A DNA stretch of 64,000 nt from Salinarimonas sp. (GCF_040111675.1 NZ_CP157794.1:1226001-1290000), one strand, 5' to 3'; positions 38,314 to 49,607 are shown, numbered from the stretch's first letter. Numbers and translations are program-made. The notes: generated from the letters alone by a model not told the origin.

Positions 38314-39480
38314 TCAGTCCGGCTTCTCGCGTTCGGGCCGGGTCAGCGAGCCGGCGAGGAAGGCGCCGACGCCGGCCCAGGAGGGCAGGTGATCGCAGAT
38401 CGTCTTGAGCACGACGAGGAGCGGCACCGCGAGGAAGATCCCCACCGCCCCCCAGAGCCAGCCCATGAAGGCGACGCCGAGCAGAATCGCCACCGCGTTG
38501 ATCTCGAGCCGCCGCCCCACGATCAGCGGCGTGACGACGTTGCCCTCGAGCGCGGTGAAGGCGAGGTAGAGGAGCGGCGGCGCGAGGGTGGGCCCCAGCC
38601 CGTCGAAGGTGACGAGCGCGATCGCCGCCGTGATCGCCACCCCGAGGATCGCGCCGATATAGGGCAGGAAGTTGAGCAGCGTCGCCATCGCCCCGAACAG
38701 GACGGGCGTGGGCATGCCCACGGCCCACAGCGCCGTCCCGACGCCGATCCCCAGCGTGGTGTTGATCAGGGTGATGGTGAGGAGATAGCGCGAGATCGAG
38801 CGCTCGATGGCGCGCACGATCTCCACGGCCGTGCGCTTGTCGTGGAAGGTCGGCAGCACATGCACGATGCGCTCGTAGATCCGGTCCCCGGCGGCGAGCA
38901 GGAAGAGCGCCAGCAAGGCGGCGATGCCGATCGTGGCGAGCACGCCGGCGACGCCGGAAGAGGCGGTGACGAGGAAGCCCGGCTCGCGCACCACGACCTC
39001 GTCGACGCCGGGCTCCGCGCCGCCCGCCTGGGCGATCTCGTCGACCTGCTTCGACGCCTCCTCGACGGCCTCCAGCGAGGAGCGCAGGGAATAGAGCTCC
39101 CATTCCAGCTCGCGGCCGATCTCGGGCGCGCGCGCCAGCCATTCGGCGAGCGGATAGCTCAAGAGGTAGGCGCCGAGGCCGAGCACGCCGACGAGGCCGA
39201 CGACCAGCGTCGGCGCGGTGAGCCAGCCGGGCAGCCCGCGGCGGTCGAGGCCGCGCACGATCGGGCTCAACGTCAGCGCCACGAGGATCGCCAGGGCCAC
39301 GGGCAGGAAGACGTCGCGCGCGAAATAGAGCGCGCCGACGCCGAGCACCAGCGCGCAGACGTGCAGGGACACGGCCGCCGCCCGGTTGAGGCGCGTCTCG
39401 ACGACGGGGGAGGGGCGATCGCCGTCCCGAGCCTCGACGCCGCCCTTCGCGGGGTCGGCGAGCGGCCTTCGCTCGAGCAT
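38314..39480 (-). CDS. AI-2E-family transporter
   Basis: This 388-residue polytopic membrane protein belongs to the AI-2 exporter (TqsA/YdiK) family. It has about eight hydrophobic helices and the conserved LLNFLPYIGAILGVAITA near 275, then TPLIVGRRLEINAVAILLGV and WGAVGIFLAVPLLVVLK at the C-terminal end. The start at 39480 (MLERRPLADPAKGG) is used; a longer frame from 39582 would add a low-complexity tail. Substrate unknown; the family name is historical. Confidence 0.92.
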   Translation of the reverse strand: MLERRPLADPAKGGVEARDGDRPSPVVETRLNRAAAVSLHVCALVLGVGALYFARDVFLPVALAILVALTLSPIVRGLDRRGLPGWLTAPTLVVGLVGVLGLGAYLLSYPLAEWLARAPEIGRELEWELYSLRSSLEAVEEASKQVDEIAQAGGAEPGVDEVVVREPGFLVTASSGVAGVLATIGIAALLALFLLAAGDRIYERIVHVLPTFHDKRTAVEIVRAIERSISRYLLTITLINTTLGIGVGTALWAVGMPTPVLFGAMATLLNFLPYIGAILGVAITAAIALVTFDGLGPTLAPPLLYLAFTALEGNVVTPLIVGRRLEINAVAILLGVAFMGWLWGAVGIFLAVPLLVVLKTICDHLPSWAGVGAFLAGSLTRPEREKPD

Positions 39481-39654
39481 GCGGGGACCTTTCGCGGGGG
39501 ATACGGGACGAGCGAACGGCGAAGGTCGCGCCGGGGTTCCCGCGTGCGGATCCTGTGAGAACCGTCGAGCCGGGCCGTGCACGTATCGAAATTATGCTAT
39601 GTTATTCGGCGAGCGCGGTGCGACCGCGCGTGTGGGAACGGAGGTGGCGGGCGG

Positions 39655-39906
39655 ATGTACGTCGTGCTCCTCGCGACGGGAGCCGTGTTCGGCCTCACGG
39701 CGGGCGTCTATCTCGGCCTGCCGGCCTTCGCGCTCGGGCTGATGCTCGGGCTCGCGACGCAGGTGATCATGGATGCGCTGGCCGACCTGCCGACGGCCGT
39801 GCTCGTCGGCCGCGCGGCGGGCCTCGCCGCGATGCTGCAGCTCACCTACGGACTCGGGCTGCTGCTGCGACGGCTGCGCCCGCAGGCGAACGCGCCGTCG
39901 GAATAG
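39655..39906 (+). CDS. Small two-helix membrane protein
   Basis: This 83-residue protein has hydrophobic segments at about 2-33 and 43-66 and a short basic tail LLRRLRPQANAPSE. It has no recognised family. An upstream GGAGG lies about 12 bp before the ATG at 39655 and supports it. It sits between the AI-2E transporter (divergent) and a chemotaxis receptor. Coding quality is good (strong GC third position), but function is unknown. Confidence 0.6.
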   Translation: MYVVLLATGAVFGLTAGVYLGLPAFALGLMLGLATQVIMDALADLPTAVLVGRAAGLAAMLQLTYGLGLLLRRLRPQANAPSE

Positions 39907-40104
39907 GGGTGCGCCCGCGGCTGGACGCAAATGATGAAACCACGCGTCGGGCGAAGGCGTCGATGCTGTGTGTGAGAAAATAATCATTACGTAAGAGTAC
40001 GGGGTTCCATAGAAGTTCACGTCTCGGACGGGGTCTTTATGGGTTTGTTCATTCGCGCGCGAGCATCCGATCGGAGTTAGGTGTAGACTTCGTCAGGTGT
40101 TCTC

Positions 40105-42267
40105 ATGTCGAACAGCAACGTCAAGAATGCGGGTCCGCTTGCCGGGGGCGCAGGAAAAACGCGTCTTACCATCCGGAATAGTGTCATCGGTGTGGTGGCG
40201 CTGCTCGCCGCCGTCGCGATCGCGCTCGGTGGGCTGGACCTGGCCGAAAGCGTGGATCGGCTCGAGAACGCGACCACGACGGCGCAGAGCGACGAGAAGG
40301 CCAGCCTCCTCATGGGCAGCGCCGCCGCTTGGGCGCTCGAGCGCGGCACGACGTATGCGGCGCTGAACGCGCCCGATCCCGCCTCCGCGGAGCTCGTCGC
40401 GCAGCTCGCCGCGCTGAGGAGCAGGGGGGACGCCGCCTTCGCCGAGGCCGTCGCGTCGATCGAGACGGGAACCGACTTCCCGAACAAGGCCGCCCTGCTC
40501 GCGGAGGCCGAGGCGGCGCACGCGGCGCTGGCGGGGGTGCGGCGGCGCGCGGACGAGGCGCTTCAGCGCCCGGTCCTGCAGCGCTCGACCGGGGTCGCCG
40601 CCGAGTGGCTACCGACCGCGACGCGCCTGATCATGGCGTCGCAGTCGTTGCGTCAGGCGGCCTACGTGCTCCCGGAGACGATCGCGGCGGAGCTGCAGCT
40701 CACGCAGGAGCTGCGCGACGCCGTGTTCACGATGAGCGAGTTCGCCGGGCGCGAGCGCGCGCAGATCGGGGCCGCGATCGCCGCCGGAGGCCGGCTCTCG
40801 GCCGAGGATCTGAGCCGGCTGGGCGCCCTGCGCGGACGGGTCGAGGCGTCCTGGAGCACGGTGGAGGCCTTCGAGCGACGCGAGGTCGGTGGCCCGGAGC
40901 TGGCCGCGGCGATCGCGGCGGTTCGCTCGCGCTTCTTCGGCCGGTTCGGCGAGGTGCGCACGCAAGTCTACGCGGCGAGCGCAGCCGGCGCGCCCTATCC
41001 CCTGTCGGCCGGGCAGTGGATCACGGCCGCGACGGACGGCATCGGGTCGATCCTCGCCCTCTCCGAGGCCGCTACCCGTCATTCCGCGGGGCTCGTCGCC
41101 CGCGAGGCGCAGGAGCAGCGTCGGGGCATGACGCTCTCGGCCATCGCGCTCGCCCTCGCCGTTCTCGCGTCGCTCGCGGCCGTCCGGCTCGTCCTCGCTC
41201 GCGTCACCCGTCCCATCGAGCGTCTCACGGACGCCATGGCCCGGCTCGCCGGCGGCGCGCTCGACACCGAGATCGCCGGCGCCGAGCGCGCCGACGAGAT
41301 CGGCGCCATGGCCCGCGCCGTGGTCGTCTTCAAGGAGAACGCCATCGAGGTGGAGCGCCTGCGGGCCGAGCAGGCCGAGGTCGAGGCGCGGCAGGAGGCC
41401 GAGAAGCGTGCCGCCATGGCGCGGCTCGCCGGCGACTTCGAGGCCTCCGTCGGCGCGCTGATCGACCAGATCGCGTCGGCGGCGACGGAGCTGGAAAGCG
41501 CGGCCCGGAGCCTCTCCGCCACCGCCGAGGAGACGAGCCGTCAATCCGCGGCCGTGCGCGCGGCGTCCTCCGCCGCGAGCGGCAACGTCCAGGCCGTGGC
41601 CGGCACGGTCGAGGAATTGTCGAGCTCCGTCGCCGAGATCGGGCGCCAGACCTCCCAGGCCAACGGCACGGCGCGGCACGCCGTCTCGGAAGCCGAGCGC
41701 TCGAACGCGGAGATCGAGGCGCTTTCCGCGACGGCGCAGCGCATCGGCAACGTGGTCGAGCTGATTTCCGGCATCGCCGCCCAGACCAACCTGCTCGCGC
41801 TCAACGCCACGATCGAGGCGGCGCGTGCGGGCGCGGCCGGGAAGGGCTTCGCGGTCGTGGCCGCCGAGGTGAAGACGCTCGCCGACCAGACGGCGAAGGC
41901 GACGGACGAGATCGCTCAGCAGATCTCCGGCATGCAGACGGCGACGAACGCCGCGGTTGGGACGATCGGCGCCATCGGGCGCACCATCGGCTCGATCAGC
42001 GAGGGCATGGCGAGCATCTCCTCTGCGCTCGAGCAGCAGGGCGCGGCGACCGGCGAGATCTCGTCCAATATCGGTCAGGCGGCTGCGCGCACGGGCGAGG
42101 TGGACGCCAGCATCGCGAGCGTGGGCGCGGCCGCCGACGAGACGGGCTCTGCCGCGAGCCAGGTGCTCTCGGCGTCGGGCGAGCTGTCGCGCCAGGCGGA
42201 GATGTTGCGCCTGCGAATGCGAGAGTTCCTCGGCCAGATCCGTCACGACGAGGCGCGGGCGGCCTGA
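40105..42267 (+). CDS. Methyl-accepting chemotaxis protein
   Basis: This 720-residue transmembrane chemoreceptor senses a ligand outside and signals to CheA/CheW inside. Membrane segment 1 lies at about 27-49, the periplasmic sensor region at about 50-340, segment 2 at about 342-366, followed by a HAMP domain ([20 protein letters not shown]). The signalling hairpin tip is [20 protein letters not shown], then [21 protein letters not shown]. No C-terminal CheR-tethering peptide is seen. The upstream region is AT-rich for this genome (39967-40010) and may hold the promoter. Confidence 0.94.
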   Translation: MSNSNVKNAGPLAGGAGKTRLTIRNSVIGVVALLAAVAIALGGLDLAESVDRLENATTTAQSDEKASLLMGSAAAWALERGTTYAALNAPDPASAELVAQLAALRSRGDAAFAEAVASIETGTDFPNKAALLAEAEAAHAALAGVRRRADEALQRPVLQRSTGVAAEWLPTATRLIMASQSLRQAAYVLPETIAAELQLTQELRDAVFTMSEFAGRERAQIGAAIAAGGRLSAEDLSRLGALRGRVEASWSTVEAFERREVGGPELAAAIAAVRSRFFGRFGEVRTQVYAASAAGAPYPLSAGQWITAATDGIGSILALSEAATRHSAGLVAREAQEQRRGMTLSAIALALAVLASLAAVRLVLARVTRPIERLTDAMARLAGGALDTEIAGAERADEIGAMARAVVVFKENAIEVERLRAEQAEVEARQEAEKRAAMARLAGDFEASVGALIDQIASAATELESAARSLSATAEETSRQSAAVRAASSAASGNVQAVAGTVEELSSSVAEIGRQTSQANGTARHAVSEAERSNAEIEALSATAQRIGNVVELISGIAAQTNLLALNATIEAARAGAAGKGFAVVAAEVKTLADQTAKATDEIAQQISGMQTATNAAVGTIGAIGRTIGSISEGMASISSALEQQGAATGEISSNIGQAAARTGEVDASIASVGAAADETGSAASQVLSASGELSRQAEMLRLRMREFLGQIRHDEARAA

Positions 42268-42290
42268 GCGCGCGCTCTCCGGAAGAGCGG

Positions 42291-42313
42291 GAGGGCGGCG
42301 AAACGCCGCCCTC
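42291..42313. terminator. Hairpin between the chemoreceptor and ssb
   Basis: GAGGGCGGCG pairs perfectly with CGCCGCCCTC around AAA. It lies between two convergent genes and can end transcription from both sides. No U-tract is present. Confidence 0.6.
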
Positions 42314-42326
42314 CTCGCGCCGACCC

Positions 42327-42863
42327 TCAGAACGGGATGTCGTCGTCGAGATCGTTGTAGCGCGAGGAGCCGCCGCCGCCCTGCTGGCCGCCGCTGCCGC
42401 CGGCCGTGGCCGGGCGGCGCTCCATCGGGGAGGAGCGGCCGAAATCGTCGCCGCCGCCGCCGTACTCGTCGCCGCCGCCCTCGTAGTCGCCGCCGCCCCC
42501 GCCGCCGCCGCCTCCGCGGCCGCCAAGCAGGGTGAGCTCGCCGCGATAGCGCTGGAGCACGATCTCGGTCGTGTACTTCTCGTTGCCTTCCCGGTCTGTC
42601 CACTTCCGGGTCTGGAGCTGGCCCTCGATATACACCGACGAGCCCTTCTTCAGATATTGCTCGGCGATGCGGCCGAGGGGCTCGTTGAAGATCACCACGC
42701 TGTGCCACTCGGTCTTCTCGCGGCGCTCGCCCGTGCCCTTGTCGCGCCACGTCTCCGTCGTGGCGAGCCGGAGGTTCACGACCGGGTCGCCGTTCGAGGT
42801 GCGTCGCACCTCGGGATCGCGCCCGAGATTGCCCACCAGGATCACCTTGTTCACGCCGGCCAT
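42327..42863 (-). CDS. ssb: Single-stranded DNA-binding protein SSB
   Basis: SSB coats single-stranded DNA in replication and repair. The protein has 178 residues: an OB fold at about 1-112 ([56 protein letters not shown]), a long glycine-rich linker with runs of nine Gly, and the acidic tip DDDIPF that binds partner proteins. Two ATGs are adjacent; GGAGG is only two bases from the first, so the second (42863) is favoured. Confidence 0.97.
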   Translation of the reverse strand: MAGVNKVILVGNLGRDPEVRRTSNGDPVVNLRLATTETWRDKGTGERREKTEWHSVVIFNEPLGRIAEQYLKKGSSVYIEGQLQTRKWTDREGNEKYTTEIVLQRYRGELTLLGGRGGGGGGGGGDYEGGGDEYGGGGDDFGRSSPMERRPATAGGSGGQQGGGGSSRYNDLDDDIPF

Positions 42864-42983
42864 CATCGCCTCCGCTGTCTTGCGCTCCAGGGCTTTGTGC
42901 GCCCCGCGGGCCGCGCGAGCAAGGGGCCGCGAGGCTCGTCCACTACCGAAAAAATAGTTCTATCTTTGTTCCAGAGTCAATAA

Positions 42984-43004
42984 CCCGAGCGCAGAGCGCT
43001 CGGG
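42984..43004 (-). terminator. Hairpin after the antitoxin-like gene
   Basis: CCCGAGCG pairs with CGCTCGGG around CAGAG directly after the HTH gene (minus strand). Short runs of T follow on either side, so it may terminate the toxin-antitoxin message. Confidence 0.55.
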
Positions 43005-43010
43005 CGTTTC

Positions 43011-43475
43011 TTAGGCTGCGTTAGCCAGCGGCTTGGAACGATAATTGTCGGGGTCCGAGCCGTCGATGATGATCGTCGGGTCGCTACCATTCGGAACGCA
43101 CCAGGCGGCTACCTCACCGACGCCGGGCGCATCCTCCAGCCCCAGCTCCTCCACCGCGTACAGCCGGATCAGCGCTTCGGCGTTGCGGTCGATCTCGACT
43201 TCGCCCCTTTCCCAGCGACTGATAGCCAGCGGCTCGCGATGAACCACTGCAGCCAGCTCGGACTGCGTCATTGCCATCTCCGTACGGAGGAACCGAAGTT
43301 CCTTCCCGGTGATGCTGGTACGCTTGTTGACGATGGCCTCAGCGATCGCGTGATGCAGTCCGTTTACATTCGGTATGTCGATGCAGCTCTCACCGGCGTC
43401 GTCGGACACCATGAACGTTGCGCCTTCGATGAGCACGTTATCGAGCCCGCTCTCGACATATTGATAGGCAGGCAT
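43011..43475 (-). CDS. HTH (XRE-type) antitoxin-like protein
   Basis: This 154-residue protein has an N-terminal beta-rich region (residues 1-50) and a helix-turn-helix at about 65-110 (MAMTQSELAAVVHREPLAIS followed by RWERGEVEID). It resembles the DNA-binding half of MqsA-type antitoxins but lacks their CxxC zinc fingers. It lies 24 bp downstream of the DUF4258-like gene, with lower GC than its neighbours. It most likely binds and neutralises that protein and represses the pair. Confidence 0.8.
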   Translation of the reverse strand: MPAYQYVESGLDNVLIEGATFMVSDDAGESCIDIPNVNGLHHAIAEAIVNKRTSITGKELRFLRTEMAMTQSELAAVVHREPLAISRWERGEVEIDRNAEALIRLYAVEELGLEDAPGVGEVAAWCVPNGSDPTIIIDGSDPDNYRSKPLANAA

Positions 43476-43499
43476 CTCTGTTCTCCTTGGCGGTGAGGA

Positions 43500-43826
43500 T
43501 TAGGGCTCGTCAACCCACATCACGGTGACGACCTTCACCCAAAATGACCTCTCGTCCGGGATCACAACGACACGCACATCGCGCTGCCCTGAGTTCGGCG
43601 TACTTGTTTGCATCCGGTATTTGTAGTAGCCGGGGCGCGTTGATGCCTGTGCGGAATCGTGAACGAAGCCATTTTTCAGAACGTACAGGACGTCACCCAG
43701 AATGAGGTCTCGTTTGAGCATCTGCTCGCGCGCATGATGCGTGTAAGTCACGTTCAGCGAATGATGCTTCGCGATCGCGCGTATCCGTCTTGTCGCTTCG
43801 GAGGGGTCCCACGGCTCTCCACCCAT
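43500..43826 (-). CDS. DUF4258-like toxin candidate
   Basis: This 108-residue protein has the DUF4258 core: THHAREQMLKRDLILGDVLY and VVVIPDERSFWVKVVTVMW, similar in layout to RelE/ParE-like small toxins. The start is uncertain; ATG at 43826 has AAGG six bases before it, ATG at 43832 and GTG at 43850 are alternatives. It precedes the HTH gene on the same strand, toxin first and antitoxin second, as in mqsRA and higBA. The perfect operator palindrome upstream supports a regulated toxin-antitoxin unit. Toxicity has not been shown. Confidence 0.75.
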   Translation of the reverse strand: MGGEPWDPSEATRRIRAIAKHHSLNVTYTHHAREQMLKRDLILGDVLYVLKNGFVHDSAQASTRPGYYKYRMQTSTPNSGQRDVRVVVIPDERSFWVKVVTVMWVDEP

Positions 43827-43849
43827 CAGCATCCTTCCCAGGGCGTACA

Positions 43850-43866
43850 CTTATCACCGTGATAAG
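43850..43866. promoter_or_regulatory. Operator palindrome of the toxin-antitoxin-like pair
   Basis: CTTATCACCGTGATAAG has exact eight-base arms around one central C. It is immediately upstream of the toxin start and is AT-rich compared with its surroundings. This is the usual form of an antitoxin HTH-dimer binding site. Confidence 0.72.
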
Positions 43867-43962
43867 TTCCCCGCCATAGGTAAAACGCCGCACGGAAAAT
43901 GCAAGATTAAATTGGGGTCACGGGTGTGCCCGGGGCCGAAATTGTGTGCGCGTTCCCCGTCC

Positions 43963-44508
43963 TCAATGCCCCTCGAACGCCACCAGCGACCGCACCTCGA
44001 CCCCCATTCCCCGCAGGCGCGCGGCGCCGCCGAGGTCGGGCAGGTCGACGACGAAGCAGCAGGCCACGACCTCGGCGCCGATGCGGCGCAAGAGCTCGAC
44101 GGCGGCGGTCGCCGTGCCGCCGGTGGCGATCAGGTCGTCGACGAGCACCACCCGCTCGCCCGCGACCAGCGCGTCGGCGTGGATCTCGATCTCGTCGGAG
44201 CCGTATTCCAGCGCGTAGGCGACGCTGACCACCTGGTGCGGCAGCTTGCCCTTCTTACGGATCGGCACGAAGCCCGCCGAAAGCTGGTGGGCCATGGCGC
44301 CGCCGACGATGAAGCCGCGGGCCTCGATGCCGGCGATCTTGTCGACCTTGGTGCCGGCATAGGGGTTCACCAGCTCGTCGATGGTGCGCCGGAAGGCGCG
44401 GGTGTCGCCCAGCAGGGTGGTGATGTCCCGGAACATGATGCCGGGCTTGGGGTAGTCCGGGATGGTGCGGATGGCGGACTTGATGTCGTGATCGGCGAGC
44501 GTGTCCAT
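43963..44508 (-). CDS. apt: Adenine phosphoribosyltransferase
   Basis: Apt converts adenine and PRPP into AMP. The protein has 181 residues with [15 protein letters not shown], the [11 protein letters not shown] segment and the PRPP motif [18 protein letters not shown]. Length is normal. It is downstream of mtnP on the same strand with a 46-bp gap: MtnP releases adenine, which Apt salvages, so the pair is a functional unit. Confidence 0.97.
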   Translation of the reverse strand: MDTLADHDIKSAIRTIPDYPKPGIMFRDITTLLGDTRAFRRTIDELVNPYAGTKVDKIAGIEARGFIVGGAMAHQLSAGFVPIRKKGKLPHQVVSVAYALEYGSDEIEIHADALVAGERVVLVDDLIATGGTATAAVELLRRIGAEVVACCFVVDLPDLGGAARLRGMGVEVRSLVAFEGH

Positions 44509-44554
44509 GATCGGGGTCCTGCGTCGGCGTCTCGGTGGTAGGCGGGCGATTCGG

Positions 44555-45430
<876 letters not shown>

Positions 45431-45534
45431 GGTCTCTACCCCTTCGGTTGTTCCGGCGCGATGCTAGCGCGAAGTTTCGCCGCCGTCGCCCCCTCGCGCG
45501 CCTCGGGTCTGCGCAAATCCGCGCCGCTCACGAA

Positions 45535-45558
45535 AAAGGGCGCCCGCAGGCGCCCTTT
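45535..45558 (-). terminator. Intrinsic terminator of the cytochrome bc1 operon
   Basis: AAAGGGCGCC pairs with GGCGCCCTTT around a four-base loop. On the minus strand it ends in five Ts, 30 bp after the cytochrome c1 stop: a rho-independent terminator for the petABC transcript. Confidence 0.88.
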
Positions 45559-45587
45559 CCACCATTCCAAATCGGAGAATGCGCCGG

Positions 45588-46460
45588 TCAGCCGGCCGCG
45601 TGGCCCTCGGTCTCACCGCCGACGCGGGCCCAGATGCGCTTCTTGGTGAAGTACAGCAGGCCCGCGAACACCAGCAGGAACACCATGACCTGGAAGCCCA
45701 TGGCCTTGCGGGTCTCGAGGTGCGGCTCCGCGGTCCACATCAGGAAGGCGGTGACGTCCTTGGCGTACTGCTCGACCGTCTCCGGCACGACCGGGCGGCC
45801 CTGATCGTCGCGCGGATACTCGATGCCGCCGTCGAAGAGGACGTTCGGCATCGCCACGATGTTGCCCGGATAATAGAGGTTCCAGTTGCCCATGGACGGA
45901 TCGAAATCCGCCGGCGGCTCGACGTAGCCCTTCAGGAACGCCGCCATGTAGTCCACGCCGTTCTCGTTGTACTGCGTGAACACGTCGGTGATCCACAGGG
46001 GAAAGCCGCGCTCGTAGGTGCGGGCCTTGGCCATCACCGAGAGGTCCGGCGGGGCCTTGCCGCCGTTGGCGGAGGCCGCCTGGACCGGGTTGGCGAAGGG
46101 CGACGGCCAGAAGTCGGCCGGCGTGCCCGGGCGGGTGACGGGGTCGCCGAACTCGTCGAAGCCGCCGTCGACGATGAACTCCGCCGCGAAGGCTTCGACC
46201 TGCGCCTCGCTGTACTCTGGGCCGCCTTCTTCCGCCAGATTGCGGAAGGCGATCTTCTCGAGGCCGTGGCAGGAGGCGCACACGGTCTTGAACACCAGGA
46301 AGCCGCGCTGCAGCTGCGCCCGGTCGTAGGTGCCGAACGGGCCGGCGAAGCTCCACTCGTATTTCGGGGGCGTGACGCCGCCGCCGGCCGCCTGGGCGCT
46401 CCCCAAGGGGAGCGCGAGGGAGGCGGCCAGCGCGCCGGCGATGATGAGGGTCTTCTTCAT
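45588..46460 (-). CDS. petC: Cytochrome c1 of the bc1 complex
   Basis: Cytochrome c1 passes electrons from the Rieske protein to soluble cytochrome c. The protein has 290 residues: signal peptide 1-24, heme motif CASCH (61-65), the axial Met in NIVAMPNVLFDGG, and one C-terminal membrane anchor at about 260-277 followed by a basic tail (KKRIWARVGG). It is the last gene of the petA-petB-petC operon, with a 40-bp gap after cytochrome b, and is followed by an intrinsic terminator. Confidence 0.97.
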   Translation of the reverse strand: MKKTLIIAGALAASLALPLGSAQAAGGGVTPPKYEWSFAGPFGTYDRAQLQRGFLVFKTVCASCHGLEKIAFRNLAEEGGPEYSEAQVEAFAAEFIVDGGFDEFGDPVTRPGTPADFWPSPFANPVQAASANGGKAPPDLSVMAKARTYERGFPLWITDVFTQYNENGVDYMAAFLKGYVEPPADFDPSMGNWNLYYPGNIVAMPNVLFDGGIEYPRDDQGRPVVPETVEQYAKDVTAFLMWTAEPHLETRKAMGFQVMVFLLVFAGLLYFTKKRIWARVGGETEGHAAG

Positions 46461-46500
46461 GGTTCTCGAACCCTTGTCCTGATCTCGCTCGTGCCGCGCC

Positions 46501-47784
46501 TCAGCCCTTGGACTGAGGCTCGGCGGCGGCGCCGACGGGCATGCCCGATCCGCCCGCCTGCTTCTTGCCGAGCACGGCCTCCGTGATGGAGTTCGGCAGC
46601 GGCAGCGGCTTCTCGAACAGGCCGAGGAGCGGCATCGCGATCAGGAAGTAGGCGAAGTAGAGGATGGTGAAGATCTGCGAGAGGATGACGTAGATCCCCT
46701 CCGCCGGACGCGAGCCGAGCCAGCCGAGCATCAGGCAGGTGACCACGAAGGCCCAGAACAGCACCCGGAACACCGGCCGGTAGGAGCCCGAGCGGACCCG
46801 CGAGGTGTCGAGCCAGGGCAGGAAGGCCAGCACCGCGATCGAGGCGAACATCAGGATCACGCCGAAGAGCGCGTCCGGAACGGCGCGGAGGATCGCGTAG
46901 AAGGGCAGGAAGTACCATTCCGGCACGATGTGCGCCGGCGTCGCCGACGGGTTGGCCGGGACGTAGTTGTCCGCATGGCCGAGATAGTTCGGCAGGTAGA
47001 ACACGAACCACAGGTACACGATGAAGAAGCACACGATCGAGAACGTGTCCTTGACGGTCATGTACGGGTGGAACGGCACCGCGTCCTTGCCCGACTTGAT
47101 CGGCACGCCGGTCGGGTTGTTGTTGCCCGGCACGTGGAGCGCCCAGACGTGGAGCATGGCCACGCCGAAGATCATGAAGGGCAGGAGGTAGTGCAGCGAG
47201 AAGAAGCGGTTGAGCGTCGGGTTGCCCACCGAGTAGCCGCCCCAGAGGAACGACACGATGGTGTCGCCCACGAGCGGGATCACCGAGAACAGGTTGGTGA
47301 TCACGGTGGCGCCCCAGAACGACATCTGGCCCCACGGCAGCACGTAGCCCATGAAGGCGGTGGCCATCATCAGGAGCAGGATGATCACGCCGAGGATCCA
47401 CAAGACCTCGCGCGGCGCCTTGTAGGAGCCGTAGTAGAGGCCGCGGAAGATGTGGATGTACACCGCGATGAAGAAGAACGACGCGCCGTTGGCGTGCAGG
47501 TAGCGCAGCAGCCAGCCGTACTCGACGTTCCGCATGATGTGCTCGACCGACGCGAAGGCGTGGTCGGCGTGCGGCGTATAGTGCATCGCCAGCACGATGC
47601 CGGTGACGATCTGGACGACCAGCATCACCATCAGGATCGCGCCGAAGGTCCAGAAATAGGTCAGGTTCCGCGGCACCGGGAAGGCGACGAAGGACGAGTG
47701 GACCAGGCCGATGATCGGCAACCGGCTCTCCAGCCACTTCGCGGCGGCGTTCTTGGGAACGTAGGTGGTGGGATGTGAGCTCAT
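46501..47784 (-). CDS. petB: Cytochrome b of the bc1 complex
   Basis: Cytochrome b is the quinol-oxidising membrane core. The protein has 427 residues with the long eight-helix form: [40 protein letters not shown] (heme ligand His), [36 protein letters not shown] (PEWY of the Qo site) and the final helices. A C-terminal extension ([20 protein letters not shown]) is variable. It lies between the Rieske and cytochrome c1 genes on one transcript. Confidence 0.97.
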   Translation of the reverse strand: MSSHPTTYVPKNAAAKWLESRLPIIGLVHSSFVAFPVPRNLTYFWTFGAILMVMLVVQIVTGIVLAMHYTPHADHAFASVEHIMRNVEYGWLLRYLHANGASFFFIAVYIHIFRGLYYGSYKAPREVLWILGVIILLLMMATAFMGYVLPWGQMSFWGATVITNLFSVIPLVGDTIVSFLWGGYSVGNPTLNRFFSLHYLLPFMIFGVAMLHVWALHVPGNNNPTGVPIKSGKDAVPFHPYMTVKDTFSIVCFFIVYLWFVFYLPNYLGHADNYVPANPSATPAHIVPEWYFLPFYAILRAVPDALFGVILMFASIAVLAFLPWLDTSRVRSGSYRPVFRVLFWAFVVTCLMLGWLGSRPAEGIYVILSQIFTILYFAYFLIAMPLLGLFEKPLPLPNSITEAVLGKKQAGGSGMPVGAAAEPQSKG

Positions 47785-47884
47785 GGGTCTCGCCTGCTTC
47801 AGTCTCGCCTGATCGGCTCTCGTTCGGATTTCCGTCAGATCGCGGCCGGGTCGGCCCGGCCGCGGGGGTCGAGCGGTCCGCGCC

Positions 47885-48424
47885 TCAGGCCGTCTCGCCG
47901 ATGACGATGCGGGTGTCGTCGACGAAGCGGTAGGGCGGGACCGGCAGGTTGATCGGGGCCGGGCCCTGGCGGATGCGGCCGGACGTGTCGAACACCGAGC
48001 CGTGGCACGGGCAGAACCAGCCGCCGTACTGGCCCTGGAAGTCGAGCGGCACGCAGCCGAGATGGGTGCAGTTGCCGTAGATGATCAGCCAGTTCTCGCG
48101 ACCGGCCATCACGCGCGCCTCGTCCGGCTCGGGATCCTTCAGGTCGGCGAGCGGCGTGGCGCGGGCGGCCTCGATCTCGGCGGGCGTGCGGTTGCGCACG
48201 AAGATCAGCGCGCCGCGCCAGAACATCTTGACGATCTGGCCCTCGGCGATCGGGGTCAGGTCGACCTCGATCGGCGCGCCGGCGGCGACCGTCTGCGCGT
48301 CGGGGGCGAGCTGGGCGATGAACGGCCAGGCGGCCGCGGCGACGCCGACCGCGCCCACGGCGCCGGTCGCCAGGAACAGGAAGTCGCGCCGGGTAGGCTC
48401 TTGCGCTGTGGTGGTCTCGGCCAC
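47885..48424 (-). CDS. petA: Rieske iron-sulfur protein of the bc1 complex
   Basis: The Rieske subunit accepts the first electron from quinol. The protein has 179 residues; a twin-arginine type signal ([15 protein letters not shown]) doubles as the membrane anchor. The [2Fe-2S] ligands lie in NCTHLGC and CPCHGS. The start is a GTG at 48424 ([10 protein letters not shown]) preceded by GGGAGAG; an upstream frame from 48484 adds a basic stretch with no family likeness. It is the first gene of the operon. Confidence 0.96.
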   Translation of the reverse strand: MAETTTAQEPTRRDFLFLATGAVGAVGVAAAAWPFIAQLAPDAQTVAAGAPIEVDLTPIAEGQIVKMFWRGALIFVRNRTPAEIEAARATPLADLKDPEPDEARVMAGRENWLIIYGNCTHLGCVPLDFQGQYGGWFCPCHGSVFDTSGRIRQGPAPINLPVPPYRFVDDTRIVIGETA

Positions 48425-49031
48425 GTCACTCTCCCGAGCAGGGTTTCGAACTGGTCTTCGCGCAGCGCGCCCTCGAAAGGACACGCCTCACGGTCAAGCT
48501 GCGCGGACCTTGCCGGGGGAAGTGCATGAGCGCCCGCGCACAGGCAATGCGACCGGGCGTCGCCCGCGCGGCGATGCCTTTGGCACGGCGACGCTCGTCT
48601 GTCCATAGCTGGAACGGTTCCAGAAGGCCGCATGGGGGGATTTGCGTAGCAAACGCCTGTGCGCAGAGCCTGTTTTCCGCGACGGCAGGCTGCCGCGGCG
48701 CGGCCCGGGCGCGCCGCGGTGGGCGGCCGCGCGAATCGTGCGCGCGGCGAGATGGCGCAGCGTTCGGGGGGATGACGATGGCTGCAGAGGCCGGCGATCT
48801 GGTTGGGAGCACGTCCGAGGAAGCCGCGCTCGGTTCGCGCGTGACGACAATCTGATGGCATTGACGGCCGACGTCGCTTCGATTCGTGGAGATTTAGATT
48901 TCAGGTGTGCGGACGTGCGTGCGCCTAGCCCTTGCGGCCGACGCCGATGCTGACGTTTGACCTCACCACGCCTTGACCCGCTGGCCGAGGTTGTACATTC
49001 TCTTCACATATCTCGGATCTGGAGACCGGTC
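48425..49031. other. 607-bp gap between petA and the AT-richer cassette
   Basis: No credible gene is seen here. Overlapping frames of the usual high-GC type cover 48425-48860 in several directions, none with a ribosome site or family features. The petA promoter must lie at its left end. GC falls from about 48850 on. At 48973-48978 TTGACC and at 48994-48999 TACATT (15-bp spacing) form a weak candidate promoter for the next gene. Confidence 0.5.
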
Positions 49032-49607
49032 GTGCACAAGCAGATGGTTCTCACCGCAGTCGTATTGCTCGCCAAAATTGATGTTCTGAGTGCGAGCAAT
49101 CCTGAGTATAAGTGTGAGCCTGGCACAGTTTCACGAGATGCGGTCGCCGTGGCCTATTCCGACGTCGACGTGAGTGCCTACTCGAATCGAGATGCGGGTA
49201 TCTGCACGTTCGCCGTTGGCGGAGCAGATAAGGAAGGGGCCACGATCAGCTCAGAAGCGCAGCCGATCGAAGATGTTCTTCGTTCAGCATTGTCAGGAGA
49301 GACTTTGCCGCTTGCGCGCCGCCTTTCCACGGCGAGGTCAATTGTTGAAAAGCGAAGTTCTGAACTCGATGAATTCATTGCCAGCCTTCTTAATGAAGGC
49401 GAAATTGGTGCATGCATAGAAGCATTATTTGAAGCAAGTGCAGGCGACTATATGGACATCGATACTGGAGAAGTGCGAATCTCATGTGTGGTTGTCCAGC
49501 CTGGAGAAAGTGAATTTTTTATCACGACAGAACAAACTATGCATCTGCGCTCCCGAGTTGGTCGAACGGGTGATAGCCTTTTCATACCCGCCCCGGCCCT
49601 GCAATGA
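49032..49607 (+). CDS. Hypothetical protein, first gene of an AT-richer cassette
   Basis: This 191-residue protein resembles nothing I recognise. The N-terminus VHKQMVLTAVVLLAKIDVLS may be a short signal peptide, followed by two close cysteines (YKCEPG, GICTFAVGG), a central mainly helical, charged region (ARSIVEKRSSELDEFIASLL) and two more cysteines (GACIEAL, RISCVVV). The GTG at 49032 has GGAG eight bases before it; ATG at 49044 is the alternative. Its codon use is far less GC-rich than that of the neighbours. It overlaps the next gene by four bases. Confidence 0.7.
   Translation: MHKQMVLTAVVLLAKIDVLSASNPEYKCEPGTVSRDAVAVAYSDVDVSAYSNRDAGICTFAVGGADKEGATISSEAQPIEDVLRSALSGETLPLARRLSTARSIVEKRSSELDEFIASLLNEGEIGACIEALFEASAGDYMDIDTGEVRISCVVVQPGESEFFITTEQTMHLRSRVGRTGDSLFIPAPALQ

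Noticed and set aside
42327..42863. Glycine-codon run in ssb as a DNA repeat or frameshift
   Set aside because: The frame is intact through to the DDDIPF tip; glycine-rich linkers are normal in SSB.
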